From assembly GCA_029298735.1 (NCBI GenBank), contig JANSLP010000099.1:34135-98134 (forward strand): 64,000 nucleotides of DNA, given 5' to 3'. Below the pieces are notes generated by a model. It searched no databases and had not been told where the DNA came from. It saw nothing but the letters and a program-made list of their open reading frames with translations. The translations under genes and the position numbers were made by a program. Shown piece after piece: positions 43,586 through 55,500 of the stretch; position 1 is the first letter of the stretch; every line of letters begins with the position of its first letter. Origin of the DNA: Ophiostoma sp. CBS 140.51 (taxonomy: Eukaryota > Ascomycota > Sordariomycetes > Ophiostomatales > Ophiostomataceae).

Positions 43586-46508
43586 CGTGGTTGTGAATAG
43601 TTGTTGATAAAGATAGATAAGGCTGTCGAGGTTGGTCGAAATGATGTCACCACCACCGGTTTGCGTTTAGGTGGCCATGCGCGTGTTGAGAGTATATGGC
43701 GACGGGAGAAATGTGCTCGAGAAATTCCTTAGGCAGTGCATAGATGACGCCGAACCCAAAATGATAAGAATATCCCAACAAAAACACACGGCGATGCAGC
43801 CATTTACAGGCCGCAAGACGCAAGGCAGCCAGCTAGGCGCGACTGACAACGCAGTAATGCGGGGTTGGCCCGTGTACAACAATTGTTAGGCGAGCGACCA
43901 GCCAATGAGAGTCGCTTTAGCAGGCAGGTGCTGGTCGCATTTGCTCTCCTTTGCGCCTTCTCTTTGCACTTCACTCCTTCATGGGCAAGGCCAGCCTCGT
44001 GGCAAAAAGATGGAATAATGAGTAAGGAAAGAGCGAGTGTTGTTAACAGTGTATTGTTGGCACAAGGAAGTAGGAGATCAGACGCAGCATCTTGACCTAT
44101 CAAAACAACAGCATTGCGTCATTGGCCGGTGTACAACTCTCAACCTAACAACACGCAATCTTTGCGCAGCGCCGACAAATCAAGTTGCCAACTGTTTACC
44201 GCAAAAATCGGCTTTCATGAATGTTGAAGATCGGCACCGTATTGTCACCACATCCTATTTTCTAAACAATAAACGGCACCGATCTGGTTTAGAAGATATG
44301 CCATGAGTTGACAACTCGCGACGAAAGATGCCGATGCGGCGTCGGGGTTTGTTCGGAATGTCCACACCACAAAGCGATTGGCTTGTGCTTTTTTGGCTTT
44401 CGCCTCTTTCTCCTCGGAGTTCACAATGCAGCGGAGACAAGAGTCTCATGACTCCACGATAGTTCTTTTAGAAGAGTTTGTTTTGTATGGATTTCACGAT
44501 GCCGAGAAACGGCATTCTCAATGTTGAAAACGGCGATCTGCATGTGCCTTTTCTCAATGTTCGGCCAACGTCAATTGACTCGATCTAGAATCAAACTTGT
44601 TCGAACTCACTTTGAACCTATGATTATTTTCTCAATTGAAACCGACTTATCCGTCAGGGGGTGTGAAATAGACGATACTGAAGAGGGGAGAGAACAAATG
44701 AACTTTGAGGACGAAAACGGACGAATCTTCACCGCATAGATGCGGCCAGAATTGAATATCCTGTCTAATATTTGCCCTCCGTTTATGACGGCCCTTTTCT
44801 CGTCCCTTTTTCTTCCTTTGGTCCCAATTATTCACGATTGTGAGTTTTCTTCGGGGCTCCTCTTTTTTTGTAAAAAAATCTCTTCTTTTCTTTCACGATC
44901 TCCCGTCCCGCCTTCCGCCTTCCGTATCTTTGTGGATGCTCTGTGCTCCGAGACGAGCAAAAAGGACTGGAAGGAGTAAGAAAAAACAGTCACAAGGTAC
45001 ATGGTTTTCTAGCCCTTCCTCGCAGCCTTCTAGCGCGCCGCCCAACCTTCTCTGGGATTTTATTGCGTGGCGTACCTGAATTTTGCTTGCCATTTGCCCA
45101 TTGAACTCAGTTCGCGTCGGTGGTTGACGAGATCCGAGCTCCGGCGGGTCTCTTGTTTTCTTGTCTTTTTTTTTGCACTGAAAATTTTCAATGTTTTCTA
45201 CTCTTTTCTATGGCCCCTTGCCACAATCCAGCTGCCCTCTCTGGTCTGGACTCTCGTGGAGTCTTTTGCGTTTAAAAATGGGGAGAGCATGAAAACCAAG
45301 AATTAGAGACTGAGAGGACGGAAAACGGCAAGAAAAAAAAAAAGCTTATGGAAGAGACGAAATGACCTCACAGAAGCACAAATCAAAAGAGCGAAGTTGC
45401 GAAAGATCGTGCACAGAACAAGGATGCAACCAAGATGACATAACGAGGCTTTAGGAACAGTCGGAAACATGTAAATAGAAAGTAAACGGTTACTTTGAGC
45501 TTTGAGCATACAAAAACGCTAGGCACCGTTTTCCTAGTCGTCCGCACCCTTGTTATTCTCTTCCGCCGCTCCCGGACGGAGAGAAGAGGCACGAGGCCAC
45601 AAAAGCAAGGCCTTTTGTGAACCAACGACAGCACCAGTGCAATGGAGGGGGGTGCAAAACCAAGAGCCTCACCTCGGCGCCGCCAAACAGGCACGAGAGT
45701 CCGAAGACTGTGAGAATCTTGAAACGGTCAAAAGCAAGCTTAATTGGGGATTTATTTGACAACGGCTCTTCACGACAAAACATGGAGTTTATAATTGTGC
45801 ACGAGACTTTCCTCCGTGTTTAAAAGACACACCTCTTCACACACACCAGTATATATGACAAACATGTCAAATGACAAAACGTCTGCGATGTTCCATAACG
45901 GCAGATCGTCAGATGGTGCGAGCTGGTGCGAACTACCGTTTTGTTTTGTTTTCGTGTCCCCGCTGCCCCATTAACCCATCGTGAGCCTCGGACGAACTGC
46001 TCTCTCGTCCCTCCCGTTTTTAAACAACTCTCCGTGTCCGTCCCTTTCTTGAACAAACTTTCCCACACCTGTCCATTCGCTTCTTTTTCGCCCTTTGCCC
46101 ATGTGTCCACGCCCCCTCCCCACGATTTGGTAGTTTCCAAGAGAACGGTACAGTTGCCACGAAAGTACCAGACGGGTGCCATCTCACAGGCACAAACGTG
46201 AGTGATGGAGGGGGTGTGAGACGTTGGGGCTCGTAGACGTTCACTCACAGTCACAATGGCCAGGGTCTTGAGGGAAACTCGCTCAACCGTTTTACCCTTG
46301 TCTTTACAACTCAAAAGGCGCAAATCCGTTCCATCCGGCGAGCCTTGTCATAAGCCATAATGTGTGCTTCGCTTTCTCGTGCCTTCCAGATCATCAACGC
46401 GAGTCCGCGTGTCTTTTGTCAAGAGCGCGTGGTCTCTCTCTTTCATTATCTATGATGTTCGGATACAGGAGACATTTCTCGTGACAAACACGGCATGAAA
46501 CAAATATT

Positions 46509-46534
46509 CCGTAGAAGCCGTGTTCTTTCTACGG
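46509..46534. repeat. Perfect hairpin, 8-bp stem
   Basis: CCGTAGAA and its reverse complement TTCTACGG are separated by 10 bases. Isolated in the gene-poor region; no flanking gene uses it in an obvious way. Confidence 0.6.
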
Positions 46535-47690
46535 CATAATCTTTGTCGTCATGTTGTTATCAGATCGGGGTCTCTCACGAATGCGACTGCGTACGAATAC
46601 GAATATCGACACCAGGTACGAGAGCTTGAGGCTCAACAGATTTATGCATGAACACTCCGTTCCATTCACCATACGACGTACTCGTAAAATCGTAAATATA
46701 CACAACATACAAACCCGGGGGGAACCTATCCGTACTCGTACGAGACGGCATCTCTGATTCCCAAAACGTCGTGCGTCGTATGTTGATCCCAGGACGCGGG
46801 GAAGACAAACGACACTAACACAAGATATTCAAAGAATACCCAGCCCAGTGGAGGTGCCACTCATGTTTTGGCTTTTCCTTTTCTCCTGTCCCGGACGGAC
46901 TCATACACGACACGATACGGTAACGCGAGGCGGGGGAAATAGAGCTTCCTCAAACACAACGTTTTGTCATCTGGCGTGGATTACATACACACACGTGCAC
47001 ACAAGTCATGTCGCAATAGCGGCCGTCGGCTGTAAATCCGGCTGCCGGGTTAAGGTGAAGATGGGGCAAGTAGGCTCAAGAAGGACAAGACCCGCACCAC
47101 ATTGGTGGCACATGATGTTTATTCTGCAGCGAGACTCCATAAAATACCGTGAAATGGCTCCAAAAATGCTCGCTTCTTCGGTCTGATAAGTCTGGTAGAT
47201 TGTGCATTTCCTGGGGAAGCTACAAAGCTCTGCCAAAACGCAATTGAAGTCGACGATCACAGATGGACCGAGGGCCGAACAAAATAGGTCCAGCGGGCAG
47301 ATGGCTACCAGAACTCCGTAAATCATATCACGATACCAAAACAACCGGTTAACGCTGGCTGTACAGAATCCGGGGAAGCAAAAAGTGTGGCCTCGTGCAG
47401 ATTTCCCCATAGTTGAGTTGATGATAGAGAAAGCGAAATAGAGAAATGGAGAAGTGCCGACAATTGACCCCAATGTCTTGTAGATAGATTACGGTCCGAT
47501 GGCCGCAGCGAGTCGTGCTCCTGCTCCGTTTCTGGCATCGCGACAAAACAGCATCATGCGGTCGATCAGATAACAACTCCGAGACATACACAGGGCTACA
47601 CCATACATTACATCTCTCCCAAATGTTGTCTACCATCAAGCCGATTCCGTTACACCCCTCGCTCTTTCCTATTTTGTCTGAATTAGACGT

Positions 47691-47760
47691 CCGCTTTCCG
47701 CTCGCAGATGTATCGTGTGTCCGGGAACGGAAAGCGGTAACGGCAAGCGGTAACGGACAC
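47691..47760. repeat. Nested inverted and tandem repeats
   Basis: The arm CCGCTTTCCG (47691-47700) is matched by CGGAAAGCGG (47728-47737). GTGTCCG (47717-47723) is matched by CGGACAC (47754-47760). Inside lies a tandem pair of AAGCGGTAACGG with a 13-bp period (47732-47743 and 47745-47756). The three elements interlock within 70 bp. Confidence 0.75.
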
Positions 47761-50008
47761 TAAAATCAGGTGTGCCAAATCGCACTTTCCCAGTCCGGTT
47801 ACGGAGACACGACAATATTCCGAGCAGTCTTTTAATATCAATATGGCATTTTCCTTGACTGTTATTCTGTTTCAATTGATGTCGAAGAAAAAAAAATTCC
47901 GTATCAATCAGTCTCCGTAGATCGCCCGTCTCTCTGCCGTTCATCACCCTGGCTGTTGGGTTGGATTGAATACGGCGTATTGCAATTGAGCACCGTATTA
48001 GGCAGGCGCGCGGGCCATGCAAGAGCTCCTTCCTCGCAAAAATAATACGACTGCCTGTTGCCCAGCAAATTAATTGATTCTGAAAATAGAGTTTGAAAGC
48101 GAGAAAGTTAAAGCGAAAACGAGATCTCCTTTTCCTTCATCTTCCTCCTCGTCCCATCTCGTTTCTGCCCCTTTCCACCCCTTTCTCTTGTTTCCAGGCT
48201 CCCACATTCTGGCAAAGTGGCAGAGTGGGTATCACGTTTCCGCGTTGAGCGGAGTACGTAACCTGGTCCTTGGCTGCTATTTTTACATTGTAAGATACCA
48301 AAAGGACATATCCGTAAGGACTGCTGGGAACGGGCCCCATAGTGCTCCCTTTGCTTCTTCTCAACAAATTACGGGTTCGGAGACTTCCCTGCAGCAAAGT
48401 CCGTCTCGTCTCATCCTACTATGCCATTGTTTCTGCAACAAAACGAACTGTCCGCCATGATCTCATACGCGTCCCTGCACACCAAAGCCTCGCCCTGCGT
48501 ATTTTATTTTCTGGGGCAACCATGCCCTGTAAAAGGGTAGTTCGATACGAAGACGGAGTTTGACGTACGATGGACAATGTGCGGAGTTTGGATCTCTTCC
48601 AGAAACAGGACACGTTGACAGGGTGTGCACCTTGTTGCTCCATTTCGCTCTTTCGTTTTGCAGTCGCCTAGGTAGGGATGCGTCAAGATAGTTGCGAGGC
48701 TGCAATCTGTCGATGCCGCACAAAGGGAGGTGTCAAGAGCATGATTGTCAAAAAGTTCAAAACGTTTACATGTCTGAACAAAACGGAACCCAAATTGGGA
48801 AATGTGAGGTTTGAGCAAGTTCCTACGAGCTTCCCCCGCATCTTATCTCGTGCTGCTCATGATGGGTACTTTTTTGTTTTGTCGTTTCTCCTCGTTTTGG
48901 GTGCATTTGTCATATCAGCTTTGGAATGGATGGCGAGGTGAGCCGAGGTGGGTGTGGACAATTCTTATTGGCTACATTTGGAGCTGTCTGACCGTTTCGT
49001 AGCTTTTTGGTTTTGCGTGTTTCCGTGTTGCGTTTTGGCGTTGTGCCAATGTCATAAATCCGGAGCCGTTCCTATCTCCTGTCAGCGTTCACTGTATCTT
49101 CAAAAAATAATTGGACTTCCGCAGCGCCAGGGTCGTCCTGGGTGCTATGTTGCTGATTAACTATTGCCATTTGTCGATGAGCTGGATGCAGGCTAAGAAA
49201 CCCTGCCGAGGACCACCCCCGGATTTCAAATGCATGATACTACCACTCTATTCCTCCCAGGGCTCATCATGGACTTTGCGATGGCGTGCTGGGCCTTTGT
49301 CCAGATTTGCTTTTTAAGCTCTCCCGCCGCCAGATCGGTCCAAATCGTTGAAATCTAACAAAGTCCAGTAAAAGGGCAAGAAAGGGTCGTTTGTCTCGGT
49401 GTCACGACCCCGAATGGGCAAAGGGTCGTAGTCCTGATTAGTATCGACCTTGTACTTGTATTTGTGCAACTAGAGGCTCACGCTGTCAATGTTAACGTTT
49501 ATTACAACATTGCCAGCAACTGCTCACGCCTGGTTGCATTGGTCAGCCTCCTTCAGCGTTTGTTTCTTGATAGGACTTGCAGACTACGACAGTGGTCTAT
49601 CATCAGCAAAATAAGCCAAATCAGCACCAGTGCATTGTATCAGCAGGAAAGCAGGAGAGCAGGACAATCCGTCGTCAGAAAGACCCATCAGCCATGGCTA
49701 TTTGTTATTTGTCTGATTCAACCCCTCTTTCTCTTGTCACACGGTCTGATGTCTTGTCTTGGGTCTGTTCGGTAACAAAGCAGGGCTCGCTGAGGAATAG
49801 GATGAGCATGTCTGTAGAATCGTCTTCAAATCCTCGGTTGTCTCGATTGTCATAAAGGCTATTGAAAGGCTGGTATCAAAGAGGGCCCTAAAGGCCCATT
49901 GTCAGCTGAGAAAGGGCATCTTTAAACTTTACCGACGACGAGCCGAATCAAAGAAGTGGTGTCGTCAAAGACTCTAGAGACAAGGCGGTCCAGACCAAGG
50001 AACAGGGT

Positions 50009-50084
50009 CAAAGGCGAAAGAAAGGCCAAAGGCCAAAGGCTCAAAGAAGAGCTATGGGAGGCTCAAAGGCGCTGAATCAAAGGC
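50009..50084 (+). repeat. Cluster of five CAAAGGC words
   Basis: Exact CAAAGGC at 50009, 50027, 50034, 50064 and 50078, all on the same strand, within a purine-rich stretch (49850-50100) that has further AAAGGC variants. It could be a regulatory array or a decayed simple repeat. Confidence 0.6.
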
Positions 50085-51618
50085 TCAAGGACAAGGCCTG
50101 GCCACCAAGCCAGACTGAGATACAGCCGGGGATTGGACGCGGGCGTGTGGACTGTAATTACGGACTGCAGGGGCCGAGAACAACGAGGTGACAAGCGGAT
50201 GAGTCAAAGAGCGCAGTGGACGACAAATACAGAGGAGATGAGGCGGGCTGCGTGAAAGGGAGTGAAAGGCTGCCAGTGAACAAAGCCGACATCCACCCTC
50301 GGCCAAAATGGCCCACTGTGTCCCACCTTCCCAATGTCCCACCAATGTTCACGCGCGCCGTCGCCTGTGACTCTTTCCCAAGGGAATGGGACCCACCTTC
50401 TAAAGTGCTCCCCTCTGTGGTGCAGGAAGGTGCAGGTGGGTCCGATCCCGGGCCCCTCCTTCTCGGCCTCGCTCTTTCATACTCTTTGATCTGGTCTCGA
50501 CTCTGGCCCTTTCCTTATCGTCGAAGCAGTCAATCGCACTAAAATTCTTTATCTTCCTATCTGTCCTAACATTTTCTGTATCTATTTTTTTTAATCTTTT
50601 ATCTTCCTGATGGTTCTCGATGCCTCGATGGCCCCTTATCTGGCGCGAATCTCGCAATCGATTTTTGCCCTCTTGTCCCATCAACCCCACCACCTTCTCC
50701 GCCGATTAGATCATGGATTAAAGTCGACAGCATCATGTAGATGAGTGATCGCGATTGTTCATTTTAATACAGAAAAAAAGAAAATATAGAAAATAAACAG
50801 GACACTCTGTTGTCGTCGTGGTGCCGCCCGCTGTCTGAAACAGCGCTGCCTAGCACCCCCAAGACCGCCCGTGCAGCCTGCACAAGGCCGATCGTAGATT
50901 GTGATTCGCTCTGACAGGGATCAATTCAGCTGAAGCCCAGTCAACTTTTTTACCTTTTTTTTTACACCGACATTCTCCCCAACCATTTTTAATCGAAGCC
51001 CAATGAGGGGAGAAAAGAGTAAAGAAAGGGCGGGAAAGGTAAAGAATAGGAGAGAAAAAGAAAACACAAAAGGAAAACATCGTATGCTGTGCATTGTTTA
51101 CCGTATGTCGTGTCAACTTCTGCCTGCCCTCGATACGAGGCGTACTTGTCAAGGTTTATAATGTTTCTGTTACTATGAATGTCACTGTTGATGTTTGGCT
51201 TGTTTGATTATTTTATTGATTATTTATTGATTGCTCGCATGATCACTTTGCACTAGAGGATATTGCTTTTTGTTTTGAATATTTTGTATTCGAAGGCGAC
51301 TACGCTCAACCTCTGATTTTTGAGGGAGTGCGGTGCCTGTTAGGTAGGAGATGTTGTAGCTAGTCTAATATGTAAAAGTGTCCCATCATTAAGAAGTGGT
51401 GACACTTTTGATTCTAATGTATTCCCAATAAACCCAAACAAATGAAATAGATAAATCGCTTTTTGTGTGATTCTAGAAAAAAAAAACCGCCAAAATGGTA
51501 TCCGAGAAATGAAGTGATGAAAAAAGAAAAGGTATTTCGCTATGCCAAGAAGATGAAGAAACAGACGCTTTCGTGAGTGACGTTGAGATTAAAAGACAAA
51601 AGTGGATAGGGTTTTTGT

Positions 51619-52584
51619 CTAGTAGACAGACAGCGCCGTGATCAACCTCGCAGGGTTGCGAGGCGGCAGGTAGTAGTGTGCTGTGCTGTCGTCGTCGAAA
51701 GCGTCGTGGTCGTCTTCTTGTGGGGAGGCGAGAGCCTTGATGGCTGTGGTGGTCGCCGCTGCCGTCTTCTTGTCAAAAGACTGAAGAGCGACGGCAGGCG
51801 GTGATGGCGGCATCGAGGACTCGTCGTCTTCGGAAGAGATGTCCGAGTCCTCCTCGATCACCAGCTCGGGTGGTGAGGAGATGTGGGAGAGAGATGAGGA
51901 GGGAGAGGAAGAGAGAGAAGAGGCAGAGTGGGAAGGCGAGCGGGTGAGTGTGAGGTGTGCGTGTGTAGCCTCGTCGTCCTCCTCGTCATCCTCCTCCTCT
52001 TCTGTGCTGTACTCGTCCTCGTCGACCGTCTCGATGATGGCCTTGTTGGAGTTCACGCGGCGCAGAGGCGCGGCATCAGCCATGAGGATGTCCTCGTCGT
52101 CGATGGAAGAAGCAGGCGACTGCTGCTCAAAGTCGTCGTCGAACTCGTCATCGTCGGACTCGCTGTAGTCGGAGCTGGCGTCGGAGCTGGCATCCGAGTC
52201 GTCGTCGTTGTCGGCGTGCCACTCCTCCTCGGGCTCCTCGATGACGGTGTCGGCCCACTGCACGTGGCGGTCGGCCTTGGGTGCGGACTGTTGTGATTGC
52301 TGGGCCTTGTTGGCACCGCGCACTGACTGGTTGAACCACGACTCCTGCTCGCGCTCGGCATCAGCCAGCTCCAGCATCAGAGTGTCCAAAAGGTTGGCGT
52401 GGCCGACCAGCAGGCGCAGGTTGTGGTCGGGGCGGGCAGCCTGAGAAGACAGCTTGGCCCGAGCCTTGTGGGCCAGGAAGTAGGTTTGTGTGATGCTCAT
52501 GGTCTTGCGTTGGGGGGCGGAGAAGGAAGAGGGAGCAAAGGATGAGGTCTTAGTAGACGAGTATGTGATTGTTGTTGTAGACAT
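51619..52584 (-). CDS. Acidic low-complexity protein, function unknown
   Basis: A 321-residue intronless protein from ATG 52582-52584. The N-terminal 110 residues look structured: a Ser/Thr-rich start, then a helical ITQTYFLAHKARAKLSS segment and HANLLDTLMLELADAE, which resembles a conserved alpha-helical domain. Residues about 115-290 alternate Asp/Glu runs with Ser clusters (repeats of the SDASSD type and EEEEDDEEDDE), giving a very acidic, presumably disordered region. The last residues YYLPPRNPARLITALSVY are hydrophobic and basic and look conserved. The plan of a conserved helix, an acidic linker and a conserved C-terminal peptide suggests a docking or scaffold protein. I cannot name a family. 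No other convincing gene lies within 8 kb on either side. Confidence 0.72.
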   Translation of the reverse strand: MSTTTITYSSTKTSSFAPSSFSAPQRKTMSITQTYFLAHKARAKLSSQAARPDHNLRLLVGHANLLDTLMLELADAEREQESWFNQSVRGANKAQQSQQSAPKADRHVQWADTVIEEPEEEWHADNDDDSDASSDASSDYSESDDDEFDDDFEQQSPASSIDDEDILMADAAPLRRVNSNKAIIETVDEDEYSTEEEEDDEEDDEATHAHLTLTRSPSHSASSLSSSPSSSLSHISSPPELVIEEDSDISSEDDESSMPPSPPAVALQSFDKKTAAATTTAIKALASPQEDDHDAFDDDSTAHYYLPPRNPARLITALSVY

Positions 52585-55500
52585 TGTGAAGGAAGAAAAA
52601 ATGTTATCCAGATGTGTGGGTGTGGATATATTATGTATGGTTATGGGATTGGATCCAAAAGGCTCCAAGGATAACACGGGCTCAAAGGGCCTGTGACTCA
52701 AAGAAAATGGTGAAAGACGAGACCCGATTGCGGAACGGCGGTTGTTGCGGTGGGGCGGCTCTCGGGTTTTTCGTGCTTAGTTTGCTAGGCGAACGAAGTT
52801 TTGCGTGCGAACAATGGCGGCGGCGGCTTGTCACTGTGACTGGGCAACCTGGCTGGGGCTGCGAAGTTATGTAATATAGGTGTGGTGGTCATAGATTGGG
52901 GGAAGACTTGAAGAGGTGAAGCTGGTGAAGCAGAATGTTCAAGATGTTTTGAGCAAAGGCAAGAGATGTTTGTTTGAGGTTGAGGAAGTTGCAAGTTGTT
53001 GAGTTGAGTTGAATTGAGAATGGAAGGAGAGATCAAGAAACAAGACGACTCGAGGAAGGGGCGAACGGGTCATTATTAACTACGAAATGGATTGCACGGA
53101 GGAAAGAGCAAAAAGGTCAGAAAAAAGGAAGAAACGGTTTTGCAATCCATCATCCATAAGCCCATAACGCGAGCAACGGCCGTGAAGAGAAAGCGAAAGC
53201 GACTATTTGCGAGCGTGTGCGAGACTCAGCCCAGTTCGTCACCCTTCACTTTTGCACACCCCCCTCGTTCTGGACTCGCAATCTTGCCGCACCCCGATTT
53301 CACCGTATTTTCGAGCCAAAAACCCGTGGACCGCCCTTGCCATTGTCTCCGTCGGCCGGGGTTTACCAAGCATAAGGCCTAAGGCCCATGGTGAAGGAAG
53401 GGAGAGGGGTGGGATTAACGAAAACGGAGGCACTTTCCGCGTACGACGACATGATGGGTAAAGGGCCAGGGCGTGGCTGACAAAATAAGAAAGAACGAGG
53501 AAAGAGCGAAAAGTCGGGGACGGAGGTTTCGCTGCTGCCTCGTTCAGGCACGACTCACAGGGCGCGTGGGGCAGTAGCCAGGGCGTGGGTGGACAGCCAA
53601 CTGAAAGGGGAAAACTGTATTCCCAAGCAGAGGACGGATCTGTCATCCGCTGGACGACAGCGACAGCGAGAACGAGCAGGAACGACCAGAGGGTCCCCAC
53701 TCGCCAAGCGACCAAGCGACACGGCTGACAAAATAAACTCTGACAAACGGCACTAGCGAAACGTAGCACGTAGGGGTGGGAATGATGGTCAGGCGGTGCC
53801 CTGGAACGTGCAAAACGGAGCAGCCAGACCGTTATGTTACCAAAAGGCTAGCACACCGTTTCAGGACAGATACCTTCTTTTCTCCGAAGCCCGGTCATCA
53901 CCCTAACACCGCGTCTCTATCGTCAGTCACCGTCTTTTGTGTCGTCTCTTTTACGACGTATCCCTACGACGAACGACGTATTGACTGCCGTCAGCACTCT
54001 ACATCAGCCCGGCGGCGGTGAACCTCAATGGATCCCTGGTCTGTCTCTTGGTTCGTCTCGTTTGCTCTCGTAACGGGCTCCACTTATGCTGCGGTTTTGT
54101 ATGTGTTCCGCACTCAGAATGAGTAAGACAGAATCCCTCCGCGCCTCTGAATTTGAATTGTCCCTTGCCCGTCGCCGAGCAAAAAGCGAAGCCAAGCGAG
54201 AGCGACGCGCACGTTTTGTCTTTTTTTCTGTTTTCTGCAGCGCCAGCAAGTCGCTCCTGACAAGCGTCGAGATTTCTGCTCTTTCCCCATCGAGCCAAAT
54301 TCGCATTTTTCGGTGGTCTCTCTCTCCCCGTGCCCCGTCCGTTTTGCTTCCTTCCGTTTTGTCTTGTCTCCTTAATTTCTCTGCCTAACGCATTGCGCCA
54401 GCAAAGATTACTCACATGCTGCAACAGCAAAGCCTCTTCCACCCATAACAAAAAGTCAGAAAGTCGGCTTGTCAATCAACGACATCAAGCAAAATCGGTG
54501 ACAGGACCCCGTATCTCCGGTCAACCCTTATGGCCTTGGCCGGCACTTTTTTCTTTGCTCTCGCTATATTTCCTCATTTGGATGCGACCAATTTCATCAG
54601 ACTGAAGCATGATGCATGCTTTCCAAGTGTTTTGTCTTTTTGACCTTTTGTCTTTTGACTTTGTCTCTCGCATTCTTGACAATGTCCGAATGGATCTAGA
54701 CGATGAGTCGAACCCTTTCAGGAATGTGACAATCATACACACCTTGTTCTCAGTTGTCAAGACTCAACGCGGATACAACTGATTTGTCGTCGACGTCAAC
54801 GTACGATACGCGTGCTCGGAGATCGACAAATCGATGCGTGCATCGGTGCTCGCCCTCGATGAGTGACAGACGGACGGTGGACTTGATGACGGAATACGGG
54901 GTCGTTTCTCTGGGTCGTTCTCCATACGAACTAGCCTTACGAGCGCTAATACCTTTCATTTTGCTGATATCAACGTTCAAACCCGTTCGAGAGCCCCCTG
55001 CTTCTCACATATTTGCCCTATTTGCAATTCCTAAGCCGTGTCATGGATTTGGTGTCTTTTTGCGCTCGGCGCTGGCATCCGCAAAAACGTGGACTCTGGC
55101 TCGTCTGGGCTTGGGCGTTCTTGGAGCGTTTTGACGTCGTTGATAGGGGCAGAAGTGACTCTGCGCCGTAATTCCGTGCTCCGTTTCAGATGAATGAATG
55201 GACAGGGTGTCGATCTATCTCACGCTTTCAGTGAGTAGAAATGAGAGTGAGTGACTGCACTGGCAACACGACACGCGGCTGGCGCCATCAGAGTCGCATT
55301 TCCCTACTAATATAGGGAATACATTGAGGGTGAGCCAGCTGCAACCACTACAACTCCCCCAGGAACAGCGCCCGGACCCTTCTCTCCCAAGTTTCTGGCA
55401 GTGGACTGGTCCCTTGGCTTCTGACAAACCGGCCGTGAAATTTCTAATCCTTTCGTAGATTACGTGAATCTGCTGATTCCATCTGGGCCCAGCACCTTCC

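Larger units (their letters stand above)
43586..51618. other. Gene-poor region 1 (8 kb)
   Basis: No open frame here has a domain, a credible start plus splice pattern, or codon use like the neighbouring genes; the longest (45820-46323 minus, 167 codons) looks random. Composition is mixed rather than strongly AT-rich. Visible structure is limited to short inverted repeats (46509-46534, 47691-47760) and a CAAAGGC cluster (50009-50084). The left end contains the SGNH promoter. Confidence 0.5.
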
